Translations under genes and position numbers: made by a program
In this document: piece by piece, positions 1 to 5,512 of the stretch
Position numbering within the stretch: the first letter of the stretch is position 1
Layout: the number at the start of each line of letters is the position of its first letter
Origin: Thermoguttaceae bacterium
GTDB taxonomy: Bacteria; Planctomycetota; Planctomycetia; Pirellulales; Thermoguttaceae
Assembly (NCBI GenBank): GCA_017549085.1
Contig: JAFYVO010000222.1
Coordinates: forward strand, 1 to 5,512
Length of the DNA stretch: 5,512 bases
Reading direction: 5' to 3'
Notes under the pieces: generated by a model
Seen by the model: the letters and a program-made list of their open reading frames with translations, nothing else
The model's database searches: none
What the model was told of the DNA's origin: nothing

Positions 1-3000
1 AACGCGGTCGCATCGCCCGACCGCGCTTCGACCGCTCCAACCGCCGCGCCGACTTGGCGCGAACCGCGCCGCGTCTTTGTTCCGATCGACGCCGAACGCC
101 GCCCGGTCGGCCCGTATTATTGGGTTCCCTCCGACTTTTACGAAGAAATTCGCTCGACCCTCGCCGCGCGTCCGTCGGAGCGTTCTTGGCGCGTCGTCGA
201 CGCGCTTTACGAAGGCGTCGTCAATCACAACGCGTTTGCCGACGCGACTTCGCTCTTCAACTTGACGGCGACCTACTCCGTCGTCCTCGACGAGCCGAAC
301 GCGACGATCGCGTTCCCGGCGACGCGCCTCGCGCCCGATTTCGACGTTAAATTCGACGACCGCGCGATCGCGCCGACGTTCGCCGAAAACGGTCGCGAAA
401 TCTTTTTCGAAATCGTCGACGCGGAACCGGGCGAACACCGCCTTGAACTGACGATCGCGCCGCCGCAATTTTCGGAAACAAACGCCGAAATTTCCTTCCC
501 GATCCCCCCCGTTCCCTCGGCCCGACTCGAACTGACCGTCCCGCCGGACGCGCCGACCTTCGACTTCCCCAACGCGCTCGGCAAAACGACGCGTTCCCCG
601 GGTCGCGTCGTCGTCGAACTCGGCGCGATCGACCGTCTCGTCGTCGCGAAAACGGCGTCGAACGTTCCGTCGGGCAAAACGAGCGTCGACGTCGAACAGC
701 TCTTCCTGATGCGCGCCCGTCCGACGCAAGCGGACGTTCGCGCGTCGTTCCGTTGCCAAGTCGTCGGCGGCAAGGTCTCGTCGCTCGTTCTCGTCGGCGA
801 CCCGCTTTACTCGTTTTCCGGTTATTGCCAATGCGACAAAACGGAAATTGAATCGGTCGAAACGCTCGCCGACGGTTCGTCGCGCGTCGCCTTTAAAACG
901 CCGATTTCCGGCGCGTTCGCGCTCGACGCGGACTTTGTCGCCCGCAACTTTTCCGGCGTCGGTCGCGCTCGTCTTCCGTCCCTCGCCGTTCGCGACGCCC
1001 GCGTTTTGAAAAGTTGGCTCGCGCTCGTTCCGGGAGGCGACGTCGAATGCGCGAACATTCCCCCGGCGACCGAAACGATCGCCGCGTTCCAACACGCTTG
1101 GGGCGCGCCCCTTAAAGAAACGCCGATCGCCGTTTACAATCTCGACAAAACGCCGCGCGGCGCCTCGATCTCGACGCGTTTAAAGTCCGTCCGCCCGTCC
1201 GCCTCCGAAACGACGACGCTCGTTTTCCGCCCGACGCAAGTCGAAACGCGCCTCGTCGCGACGCTCGACGCGCCGACCGAGCTTTTCCGCCTCGATCTCG
1301 AAACGCCGACGCCGTTCGCGGTCGACGAAATCGCGCTCTTCGACGAGCAAAACGTCGCGGTCGAAACGCCCGAATTTTTCCTCGACCCCGGCGCCCTTTC
1401 CCTCCTCTTCCGCGCTCCGCTCAAAGGGCGTTATTCCCTCCGAATCGTCGGACGAGCGACGACGACGCTCGACGCGGCGCGCCCCTTCCCGACGCTCGCG
1501 CTGCAAAACGTCGACCGCGCGGAGAGCCGCGTTCGCCTCTATCGCGCGGCGAACGCTTATCTCGATTGGACGGAGCCCGCCGCTTGGACGCCCCTCGACG
1601 CGACGCGCCTCGCCGCCGTCGAAACGCTCGACCCCGCCCCGACCGACGACGTTTGCCTCGTCGGAGCGTTCGACGCGGTCGCTCCCGACGCGCAGTCGAA
1701 CGCCGAATCGTCGTCGCGCCCAACCCCGATTCGCCCGAGCGACGTCGTCGTCCGCGTCAACGCTCCGCGCCTCGAAGGCGTTCAACGCGTCTTCCTTTAT
1801 CGCAAAACCGGCGAGTCTTGGAAAACGGCGGTCGACTTCCGCGTCGACGTTCAAAACGGTCGCGTCGACCGTTTTTGCGTCGCCGCCGACGACGCTTACT
1901 CGCTCGAACCGCTCGACCCCGCCTCCAACTTCGTCGCGACCGAAACGACGCTCGAAACCGGCGAACGCGCTTACCTCTTCCAACCGAAAAAGACGCCGTT
2001 CGTCGGCCCGGCGGAATTCGTTTTCGTCGCGACGATGAAAAACAAAAACGAAAACGTTCGCCTCCCCCGCTTCCGCCTCCTTCCGGCGTCGGCGCGCGAA
2101 GACGTTTCCGGCGTTCGACGCTTCGCGTTCCTCCCGCAACGCTTCAACGCGACGCCGATTCGTTGGGAAACGGAAAACCTCCGCCCCGTCTCCCCCGAAA
2201 ATTATCCGTCGACGACGCTCGGCGACGCGACCCGCGAACTGACGCGCGGAACCGCCGCGCTCGTCGCCGGCGGCGCGTCGAGCGATTCGCCGACCTTCCT
2301 CGTCCCTCCGGCGATCTTAACGATCGAATCCGGAATGTCGAACGTCGACGCCGTCGACTTCTCCATTCTCGAAACGCAAAACGACGACGCCGACGCTTGG
2401 CTCGCGTCCGAAAACGACCGCCTGCAAATTTCGCGCGCTCGTTCGTCGTTTTACGTCGACGCCGACGGCGAAATCTTCGTTTCGTCGACCTTTTCGCTGC
2501 GCCCCAACGCGCCGCTCGAATGCGGTTTGCTCGTTCCGGAATCGGCCCGCGTCCTCGAAGCGACGGTCAACGGTTCGCGCCGACGCGTCGAAAATCTCGG
2601 CGGCGGACGTTGGCTGCTCGACCTCGACGCGACGCGAGTCGGCAAACGCCTCGAAGTCGCCGTTCAGTTCCCGGCGTCGCGAACGCCGCGCGTCGAACGC
2701 TCCCTTTTCGGCGGCGCGACGACTTGCGAACTCGTCGTCCCGCGTCTCGAAGGCGCCGCGCCCGACGAAACGAGTTGGTTCTGCGCCTTCGAATCGTTCG
2801 ACGGCGCCGCGTCCCGTTGGCGCGTCCAACAAGTCGACGTCGCGGAACCGGGCGTCGACGCTCCGGAACGCCCCGAAACGCGCCTCGCGCCGGTTCGCTA
2901 TTCCGCCGCGAACGAACTCCTTTTCCGCCTTTGCGTCGACGACGCGAACGCGCTCCTCGTCGAACTCGAACGGGACGCCGCGCTCTTCGCCAACGCTCGC

Positions 3001-3777
3001 GCCGACGAATTCGAACGCCGCCGCGTCCGCTGGGCGCGCGCTTGGCGCCGCAACGAACGCGAAATCGCCCGCTTCGTCGCGCCCGACCGTCCCGTCGACG
3101 CGCTCTCCTCGGCGCAACGCGACGCCTTCCTCGCCGTTCGCGCCGACGCGCCGCTCGACGCGTCCGACAGTTCGCCGCTCGAAAACTGGTCAAACGCCCG
3201 TTACCGCGAAATTATCGAACAAAAAGCAAAGCTCGAAGGAACGTATCGCTTCCCCAGCGTCGCGGAAGACGCGCCGAACGTCGCGCCGGAAATCCTTTGG
3301 GCGGTCGACCAAACGCTGAACGCTCGCGTCCTCGCCGGTTGGACCGACGCGCGCCTCGACCGAATCGTCGTCGTCGCGCCCTCCGAACGTTTCAACTTTT
3401 TCGCGTCGCGCTTCGCTTCGGCCCTTTTCGTCCTCGCGGCGACCGCCGTCGCGCTCCGTTTGCTCCGTTCGTCGTTAAAATCGCCCCGTTTCCAACGCGT
3501 TTTGTTCGTTTTCCTCGTCGGTTGCGCGGCGTCGGCGTTTTTCGTTCTCGATTGGCGCGCGCTCGGTCTCGCGTTCGTTCTCCTTCTCGCGCTCCTTCCG
3601 CCGCTCCTCGACGCGACGCGACGCGGCGACGCGCTCGATCGTCAAGCGGACGAAAACGCGAAGCCGAATCCGCCGAACGCGCCAAACGACGGCGAAACGA
3701 CCGAATCGCTCTGCGTCGCTCGCCGCCCCGACGCCGTCGCGCCGCCGCCCGTTCGAGACGCGAACGTCGACCGCTGA
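1..3777 (+). CDS. Large membrane-anchored protein with beta-rich extracytoplasmic region, 5'-truncated by the window; function unknown
   Basis: The frame is open from base 1 to a TGA at 3775-3777, followed at once by an in-frame TAA, giving 1258 visible residues. The TTG at 262 (residue 88) is not the likely start, because the frame upstream has the same codon use and reads as protein (W19-REPRRVFVPID, then GPYYWVPSDFYEEI at 37-50). Residues 50 to about 1000 are rich in alternating hydrophobic and polar residues, as in beta-sandwich domains. Similar modules appear near 90-156, 415-486 and 829-892. Residues about 960-1110 are charged and probably helical. Three hydrophobic helices follow at about 1138-1155, 1166-1183 and 1187-1203. 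The Arg/Lys-rich loop 1156-1165 and the RR at 1207-1208 place the tail of about 55 residues in the cytoplasm and the large domain outside, by the positive-inside rule. A signal sequence, if any, lies outside the window. I see no catalytic motif. From memory, the 'VFVPxD...VGxxYYVP' opening and this layout recall big planctomycete membrane proteins of unknown function. The coding call is firm and the family guess tentative. Confidence 0.93.
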   Translation, partial: NAVASPDRASTAPTAAPTWREPRRVFVPIDAERRPVGPYYWVPSDFYEEIRSTLAARPSERSWRVVDALYEGVVNHNAFADATSLFNLTATYSVVLDEPNATIAFPATRLAPDFDVKFDDRAIAPTFAENGREIFFEIVDAEPGEHRLELTIAPPQFSETNAEISFPIPPVPSARLELTVPPDAPTFDFPNALGKTTRSPGRVVVELGAIDRLVVAKTASNVPSGKTSVDVEQLFLMRARPTQADVRASFRCQVVGGKVSSLVLVGDPLYSFSGYCQCDKTEIESVETLADGSSRVAFKTPISGAFALDADFVARNFSGVGRARLPSLAVRDARVLKSWLALVPGGDVECANIPPATETIAAFQHAWGAPLKETPIAVYNLDKTPRGASISTRLKSVRPSASETTTLVFRPTQVETRLVATLDAPTELFRLDLETPTPFAVDEIALFDEQNVAVETPEFFLDPGALSLLFRAPLKGRYSLRIVGRATTTLDAARPFPTLALQNVDRAESRVRLYRAANAYLDWTEPAAWTPLDATRLAAVETLDPAPTDDVCLVGAFDAVAPDAQSNAESSSRPTPIRPSDVVVRVNAPRLEGVQRVFLYRKTGESWKTAVDFRVDVQNGRVDRFCVAADDAYSLEPLDPASNFVATETTLETGERAYLFQPKKTPFVGPAEFVFVATMKNKNENVRLPRFRLLPASAREDVSGVRRFAFLPQRFNATPIRWETENLRPVSPENYPSTTLGDATRELTRGTAALVAGGASSDSPTFLVPPAILTIESGMSNVDAVDFSILETQNDDADAWLASENDRLQISRARSSFYVDADGEIFVSSTFSLRPNAPLECGLLVPESARVLEATVNGSRRRVENLGGGRWLLDLDATRVGKRLEVAVQFPASRTPRVERSLFGGATTCELVVPRLEGAAPDETSWFCAFESFDGAASRWRVQQVDVAEPGVDAPERPETRLAPVRYSAANELLFRLCVDDANALLVELERDAALFANARADEFERRRVRWARAWRRNEREIARFVAPDRPVDALSSAQRDAFLAVRADAPLDASDSSPLENWSNARYREIIEQKAKLEGTYRFPSVAEDAPNVAPEILWAVDQTLNARVLAGWTDARLDRIVVVAPSERFNFFASRFASALFVLAATAVALRLLRSSLKSPRFQRVLFVFLVGCAASAFFVLDWRALGLAFVLLLALLPPLLDATRRGDALDRQADENAKPNPPNAPNDGETTESLCVARRPDAVAPPPVRDANVDR

Positions 3778-3778
3778 T

Positions 3779-3804
3779 AAAAAAATCGGCAAAAAACGGA
3801 AAAA
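3779..3804. other. Roughly phased A-tracts just after the first gene
   Basis: Three A-runs lie at 3779-3785, 3791-3796 and 3800-3804. Their centres are about 11.5 and 8.5 bases apart, close to one helical turn on average. Phased A-tracts are known to bend DNA. This block ends about 38 bases upstream of the -35 box at 3842, so a bend could help polymerase or a nucleoid protein bind. The runs are As on the + strand, so they are not a terminator for the first gene. The structure is visible; the role is inferred. Confidence 0.4.
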
Positions 3805-3818
3805 CGAACGCGTTGAAA

Positions 3819-3838
3819 GGGGTTCGGCGCCGCGCCCC
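3819..3838 (+). other. Short GC-rich inverted repeat between the first gene and the promoter
   Basis: GGGG at 3819-3822 can pair with CCCC at 3835-3838. Inside is the palindrome CGGCGCCG (3825-3832), which can add a CG/CG pair. No T-run follows, since the next bases are AACTTGACA. It is therefore not a standard intrinsic terminator, and none was found for the first gene. It abuts the -35 box and could equally be a protein-binding site or chance in GC-rich DNA. Confidence 0.25.
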
Positions 3839-3841
3839 AAC

Positions 3842-3870
3842 TTGACAGAACAAAGCGCCGACGCTATAAT
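3842..3870 (+). promoter_or_regulatory. Perfect-consensus sigma-70-type promoter
   Basis: TTGACA lies at 3842-3847 and TATAAT at 3865-3870, separated by exactly 17 bases. Both hexamers match the housekeeping sigma consensus at all six positions and the spacer is optimal. Transcription should start near 3876-3877 and run into the second gene. No extended -10 TG is present, and the 20 bases upstream are GC-rich rather than an AT-rich UP element. The site lies 65 bases after the first gene's stop, so the second gene is expected to be transcribed independently and strongly unless the leader or a repressor limits it. Confidence 0.88.
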
Positions 3871-3992
3871 GAACAAGTTAAATTGGAGAAATTGAGCGCC
3901 GGACGCGTTCCCTCGTCCGAGGAAGCGCGTCTTTGATAAAGAATATAAAAAATTGAACGCCGTCGACTTCGCGCGTTTGCGCCCCTTTCGGA

Positions 3993-4034
3993 GCGAAACC
4001 GTCGTCGGTCGAGCGCCGTTCGCCGTTATTTTTT
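3993..4034 (+). terminator. Weak terminator-like alternative fold inside the leader
   Basis: GCGAA at 3993-3997 can pair with TTCGC at 4019-4023, and CGGT at 4006-4009 with GCCG at 4015-4018. This makes a bulged hairpin followed almost directly by TTATTTTTT at 4026-4034, the longest T-rich run in the intergenic region. The fold competes with the hairpin at 3975-3999 and the stem 4000-4008/4045-4053, which is the arrangement expected of an attenuator. The stem is short and carries an 8-base bulge, so premature termination here is only a possibility. If real, it would yield an RNA of about 155 bases. Confidence 0.25.
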
Positions 4035-4077
4035 CGTCGCGTTGCCGACGACGCCCCGCTTATCCGCGGCGCCGTCG

Positions 4078-4105
4078 TTAAAACGCGAACGAACGACGTT
4101 ATATC
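4078..4105 (+). promoter_or_regulatory. Possible weak second promoter close to the second gene
   Basis: TTAAAA at 4078-4083 and TATATC at 4100-4105 each match four of six consensus positions, with a 16-base spacer. A start near 4112 would leave a leader of only about 20 bases. The region is AT-rich, so such matches arise easily. It matters mainly if the upstream promoter makes a separate small RNA that ends near 4034. Confidence 0.18.
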
Positions 4106-4132
4106 TTAAGACAATATTGAAATAAAATTAAA

Positions 4133-5476
4133 ATGGGTAAAGACAAGAAAAAAAGCGACTGGGAAAATCTGCAAGAGATGCTGTCGCAAGACGTCGACGC
4201 GACGCAAAACGTCGACGTTTGGACCGCCGACGAACCGTCGACCGCGCCCGTCGCCGAAGTTGCAGCCGAAGCCGAAAAGAGCGTCGCGAAAACGAAACGC
4301 GTTTGCGGCGATAAAAAAGCCAAAGCGACGAAAGCTCGCAAAAAGGCGGCTCCGAAAACGGATAAAATCGACGCCGCGCTCGCGACGCCGGTCGTCGACG
4401 CGGCGCAAGACGCCGAAACGCTCGACCTGACGGTCGCCGAAACGGAAAAAGCGCCGAAAAAACGCCGTCGCGCGACGAAAAAAGTCGAGCAAGACGAAAC
4501 CGAGCTTGTGAAAAACGTTCTAAAACTCGAAAACGAAACGAAAGCGAAAAAACGAGCGCGCGCCAAAGTCGCCGAAGCGAATCCGTTCGTCGGGTTGTTG
4601 TCGCAAATCGAACGCGTCGCGCAAGACGCCCCGGTCGCCGACGACGTTGCGGAAACGGTCGAACCGGAAGAAGTCGACACGGTCGTCGAAGCGCCGGTCG
4701 CGGTCGCCGCGGCGGATTCGAACGTCGACGCGGGCGATTTCTTCGCCGATTTCTTCGCGGACGAGAACGTCGAAGAGCTTGAAATTTCTTGGGGTCGCTC
4801 GCGCGCCGACGAAGCTGAAGCGGTCGTCGAAGCCCCCGCCGTCGAAGCGGAAGCGGTCGCCGCAGAAGCCGACGAAACGCCGGTCGAACCGATCGTCGAG
4901 GAAGCCGCCCCGCGCCGCCGCGACCGTCGTCGCCGTCGTCGCGACGATTCCGCGCCCCGCGAAGAAGCGCCCGCCGTCGAAAGCGCCGCGTCCGAAGACG
5001 TTAAGACCGACGTCGACCTGAACGATCTCGAAGCGTTCTTCGCGACCGACTCGGAAGACGAAGGCGTCGGTTTCGCTCCGCGTCGCGAGTCGAAAAAGAC
5101 GGAAAAAGTCGCGCAAGAAGAAAAATCGGAACGCGTCGAAAAAGCGCGTCCGGTCGAAACGTCGGAACGCCCGACGGGTTGCGACGACGCGTTCGACGCC
5201 GACGAAGACGAAGAAGAAACGCGCTCGAAGCGCAAACGCCGCCGCCGTCGCAACGGTCGTCGTTCCTTCGAAGACGAAGTCGAAACGCCGACGGTTGAAG
5301 CCGAAACGGTCGAAGTCGAAGCGGAAGCGGAAGTCGCCGAAGAACCGGAAACCTTCGAAGCGGAACGCGCGCCCCGCGAACGTCGCCGTCGCGAACGCCG
5401 CCCGCGTCGCGAACGCGAAGTCGACGCCGAAAGAATTGAAGCCGCCGACGCGAACGACGTGCGCCGCGGCTGTTAG
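4133..5476 (+). CDS. Disordered, charge-patterned protein with Lys/Arg-rich and Glu-rich blocks; possible nucleic-acid-binding scaffold
   Basis: The product has 447 residues. The ATG at 4133 is the first usual start after an in-frame TGA at 4118-4120, and the protein opens with MGKDKKKSDWENLQEML. No Shine-Dalgarno sequence precedes it. There is no signal peptide, membrane helix or enzyme domain. Basic blocks lie at about 52-78 (histone H1-like KKAKATKARKKAAP), 108-117, 138-145, 261-270 (nine Arg in ten), 366-377 and 412-428. Between them are Glu/Ala/Val-rich acidic stretches, mainly 171-260 and 380-411. Islands with aromatic residues stand out: DWENLQEML at 9-17, NPFVGLLSQIERV at 150-162, FFADFFAD then EISWGRSR at 203-224, and AFFATDSEDEGVGFAPRR at 301-318. 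Such islands often act as docking motifs. From memory, planctomycete genomes encode similar proteins with DW/L motifs, F-G motifs and Arg tracts, often ending in an IPSWEEAI-like segment, which is absent here. Basic blocks suggest RNA or DNA binding; this is inference. Codon use matches the first gene, so recent transfer is unlikely. Confidence 0.88.
   Translation: MGKDKKKSDWENLQEMLSQDVDATQNVDVWTADEPSTAPVAEVAAEAEKSVAKTKRVCGDKKAKATKARKKAAPKTDKIDAALATPVVDAAQDAETLDLTVAETEKAPKKRRRATKKVEQDETELVKNVLKLENETKAKKRARAKVAEANPFVGLLSQIERVAQDAPVADDVAETVEPEEVDTVVEAPVAVAAADSNVDAGDFFADFFADENVEELEISWGRSRADEAEAVVEAPAVEAEAVAAEADETPVEPIVEEAAPRRRDRRRRRRDDSAPREEAPAVESAASEDVKTDVDLNDLEAFFATDSEDEGVGFAPRRESKKTEKVAQEEKSERVEKARPVETSERPTGCDDAFDADEDEEETRSKRKRRRRRNGRRSFEDEVETPTVEAETVEVEAEAEVAEEPETFEAERAPRERRRRERRPRREREVDAERIEAADANDVRRGC
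4736..4759 (+). repeat. 12-base tandem duplication encoding FFAD-FFAD
   Basis: GATTTCTTCGCC at 4736-4747 is followed directly by GATTTCTTCGCG at 4748-4759, identical except for the last base. It encodes DFFA twice (residues 202-209) within the aromatic island of the second gene. It is in frame and probably a local slippage duplication, either neutral or doubling a binding motif. Confidence 0.8.
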
Positions 5477-5508
5477 CTAACATTAACAACTGCGGCGGCA
5501 CTGTTTTT
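5462..5508 (+). terminator. Intrinsic terminator overlapping the stop codon of the second gene
   Basis: Bases 5462-5476 face 5483-5497 with 12 Watson-Crick pairs, two G-U wobbles and one C/A mismatch, around a six-base loop (5477-5482). The outer part is CGCCGC/GCGGCG. TTTTT follows at 5504-5508, six bases after the stem. A shifted pairing of GCCGC (5463-5467) with GCGGC (5495-5499) would bring the stem closer to the Ts. The TAG stop at 5474-5476 lies in the upper stem. A rho-independent terminator is likely, although the gap before the T-run is longer than usual and the window ends just after it. Confidence 0.6.
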
Positions 5509-5512
5509 AGAC

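Larger units (their letters stand above)
3877..4132 (+). promoter_or_regulatory. Long, potentially structured 5' leader (or small RNA) upstream of the second gene
   Basis: About 256 bases separate the predicted transcription start from the ATG at 4133, and no credible gene lies there. Visible pairings are: (1) 3902-3915 with 3918-3931, 14 facing positions with one wobble and one C/A mismatch, the innermost pair opening to leave a small loop; (2) 3975-3985 with 3990-3999, a stem with one bulged G and one mismatch around a TTTC loop; (3) CGTCGTCGG at 4000-4008 with CCGACGACG at 4045-4053, nine perfect pairs starting directly after stem 2; (4) CGTCGTT at 4073-4079 with AACGACG at 4092-4098, seven perfect pairs around a 12-base loop. 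I recognise no known riboswitch or RNA family. This genome is full of cgtcg/cgacg words, so some pairings may be chance. The hairpin at 3902-3931 is the least likely to be accidental. Confidence 0.45.

Noticed and set aside
262..264. TTG as start of the large gene
   Set aside because: The frame is open back to base 1 with the same codon use and protein-like sequence, including aromatic and Pro-rich motifs, so the gene begins before the window.
1180..2139. 319-codon antisense open frame inside the large gene
   Set aside because: Arg/Glu/Val-rich shadow caused by the same codon bias, with no start signal or recognisable fold.
1566..3845. 759-codon open frame on the + strand overlapping the large gene
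   Set aside because: Its product is Arg/Pro-dominated low-complexity sequence, a frame-shifted reading of the biased codons of the real gene. It has no domain, membrane pattern or sensible start.
3869..3895. Eight-codon ATG frame starting within the -10 box
   Set aside because: The ATG lies upstream of the predicted transcription start, so it would not be in the message.
3901..3931. Possible small signal recognition particle RNA hairpin
   Set aside because: The GAGGAAGC string gives a weak resemblance only. The conserved helix 8 arrangement and tetraloop are not present.
3885..3936. Fourteen-codon TTG frame after a GGAG in the leader, a possible leader peptide
   Set aside because: GGAG is only three bases from the TTG, too close for normal initiation, and the peptide has no run of one amino acid of the kind seen in attenuation peptides.
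4099..5253. 384-codon Ser/Ala-rich open frame antisense to the second gene
   Set aside because: It is the reverse reading of GAA, GCG and GTC codons of the sense gene. The sense frame has a better start, a sharp stop with a terminator, and a promoter in the right direction.
5472..5481. Perfect 10-base palindrome GTTAGCTAAC, a possible operator or attachment site
   Set aside because: It is better explained as part of the terminator hairpin region. There is no repeat partner and no integrase or regulator nearby.

Overview
The window holds two protein-coding genes on the + strand, separated by a 355-base intergenic region rich in regulatory sequence. DNA in the genes is GC-rich, with very frequent CpG words (gtcg, cgac, cgcg). 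Codon use is split: Lys, Gln and Glu mostly take AAA, CAA and GAA, while most other families prefer C- or G-ending codons such as TCG, GTC, GCG and CTC. This bias, the architecture of both proteins, and the lack of a Shine-Dalgarno sequence before the second gene suggest a bacterium of the Planctomycetota. That is inference from remembered family patterns, not from a search.

Region 1 (1-3777) is the 3' part of a very long gene whose start lies before the window. It encodes at least 1258 residues: a large beta-rich domain, predicted extracytoplasmic, made of similar modules, then a charged helical stretch, three predicted membrane helices and a short cytoplasmic tail. It resembles large membrane-anchored planctomycete proteins of unknown function. 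It ends with two stop codons in tandem.

Region 2 (3778-4132) contains roughly phased A-tracts, a textbook-perfect sigma-70-type promoter (TTGACA, 17 bases, TATAAT) and about 256 bases between the predicted transcription start and the next start codon. This leader can fold into several hairpins. One alternative fold looks like a weak terminator ending in a T-run. It is either a structured 5' leader of the second gene or a small RNA followed by a weaker second promoter. The start codon sits in an AT-rich stretch without a ribosome binding site.

Region 3 (4133-5476) encodes a 447-residue protein with no recognisable enzyme domain. It is almost certainly disordered, with alternating Lys/Arg-rich and Glu/Ala/Val-rich blocks and a few conserved-looking aromatic short motifs. 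A nucleic-acid-binding or scaffold role is plausible but unproven. A strong hairpin that includes its stop codon, followed by five Ts (5462-5508), is probably its terminator.

The two genes appear to be separate transcription units, and nothing seen links their functions. No mobile element, CRISPR array, tRNA, rRNA or recognised defence system is present. The most unusual parts are the consensus promoter with its long structured leader, and the charge-patterned protein it drives.
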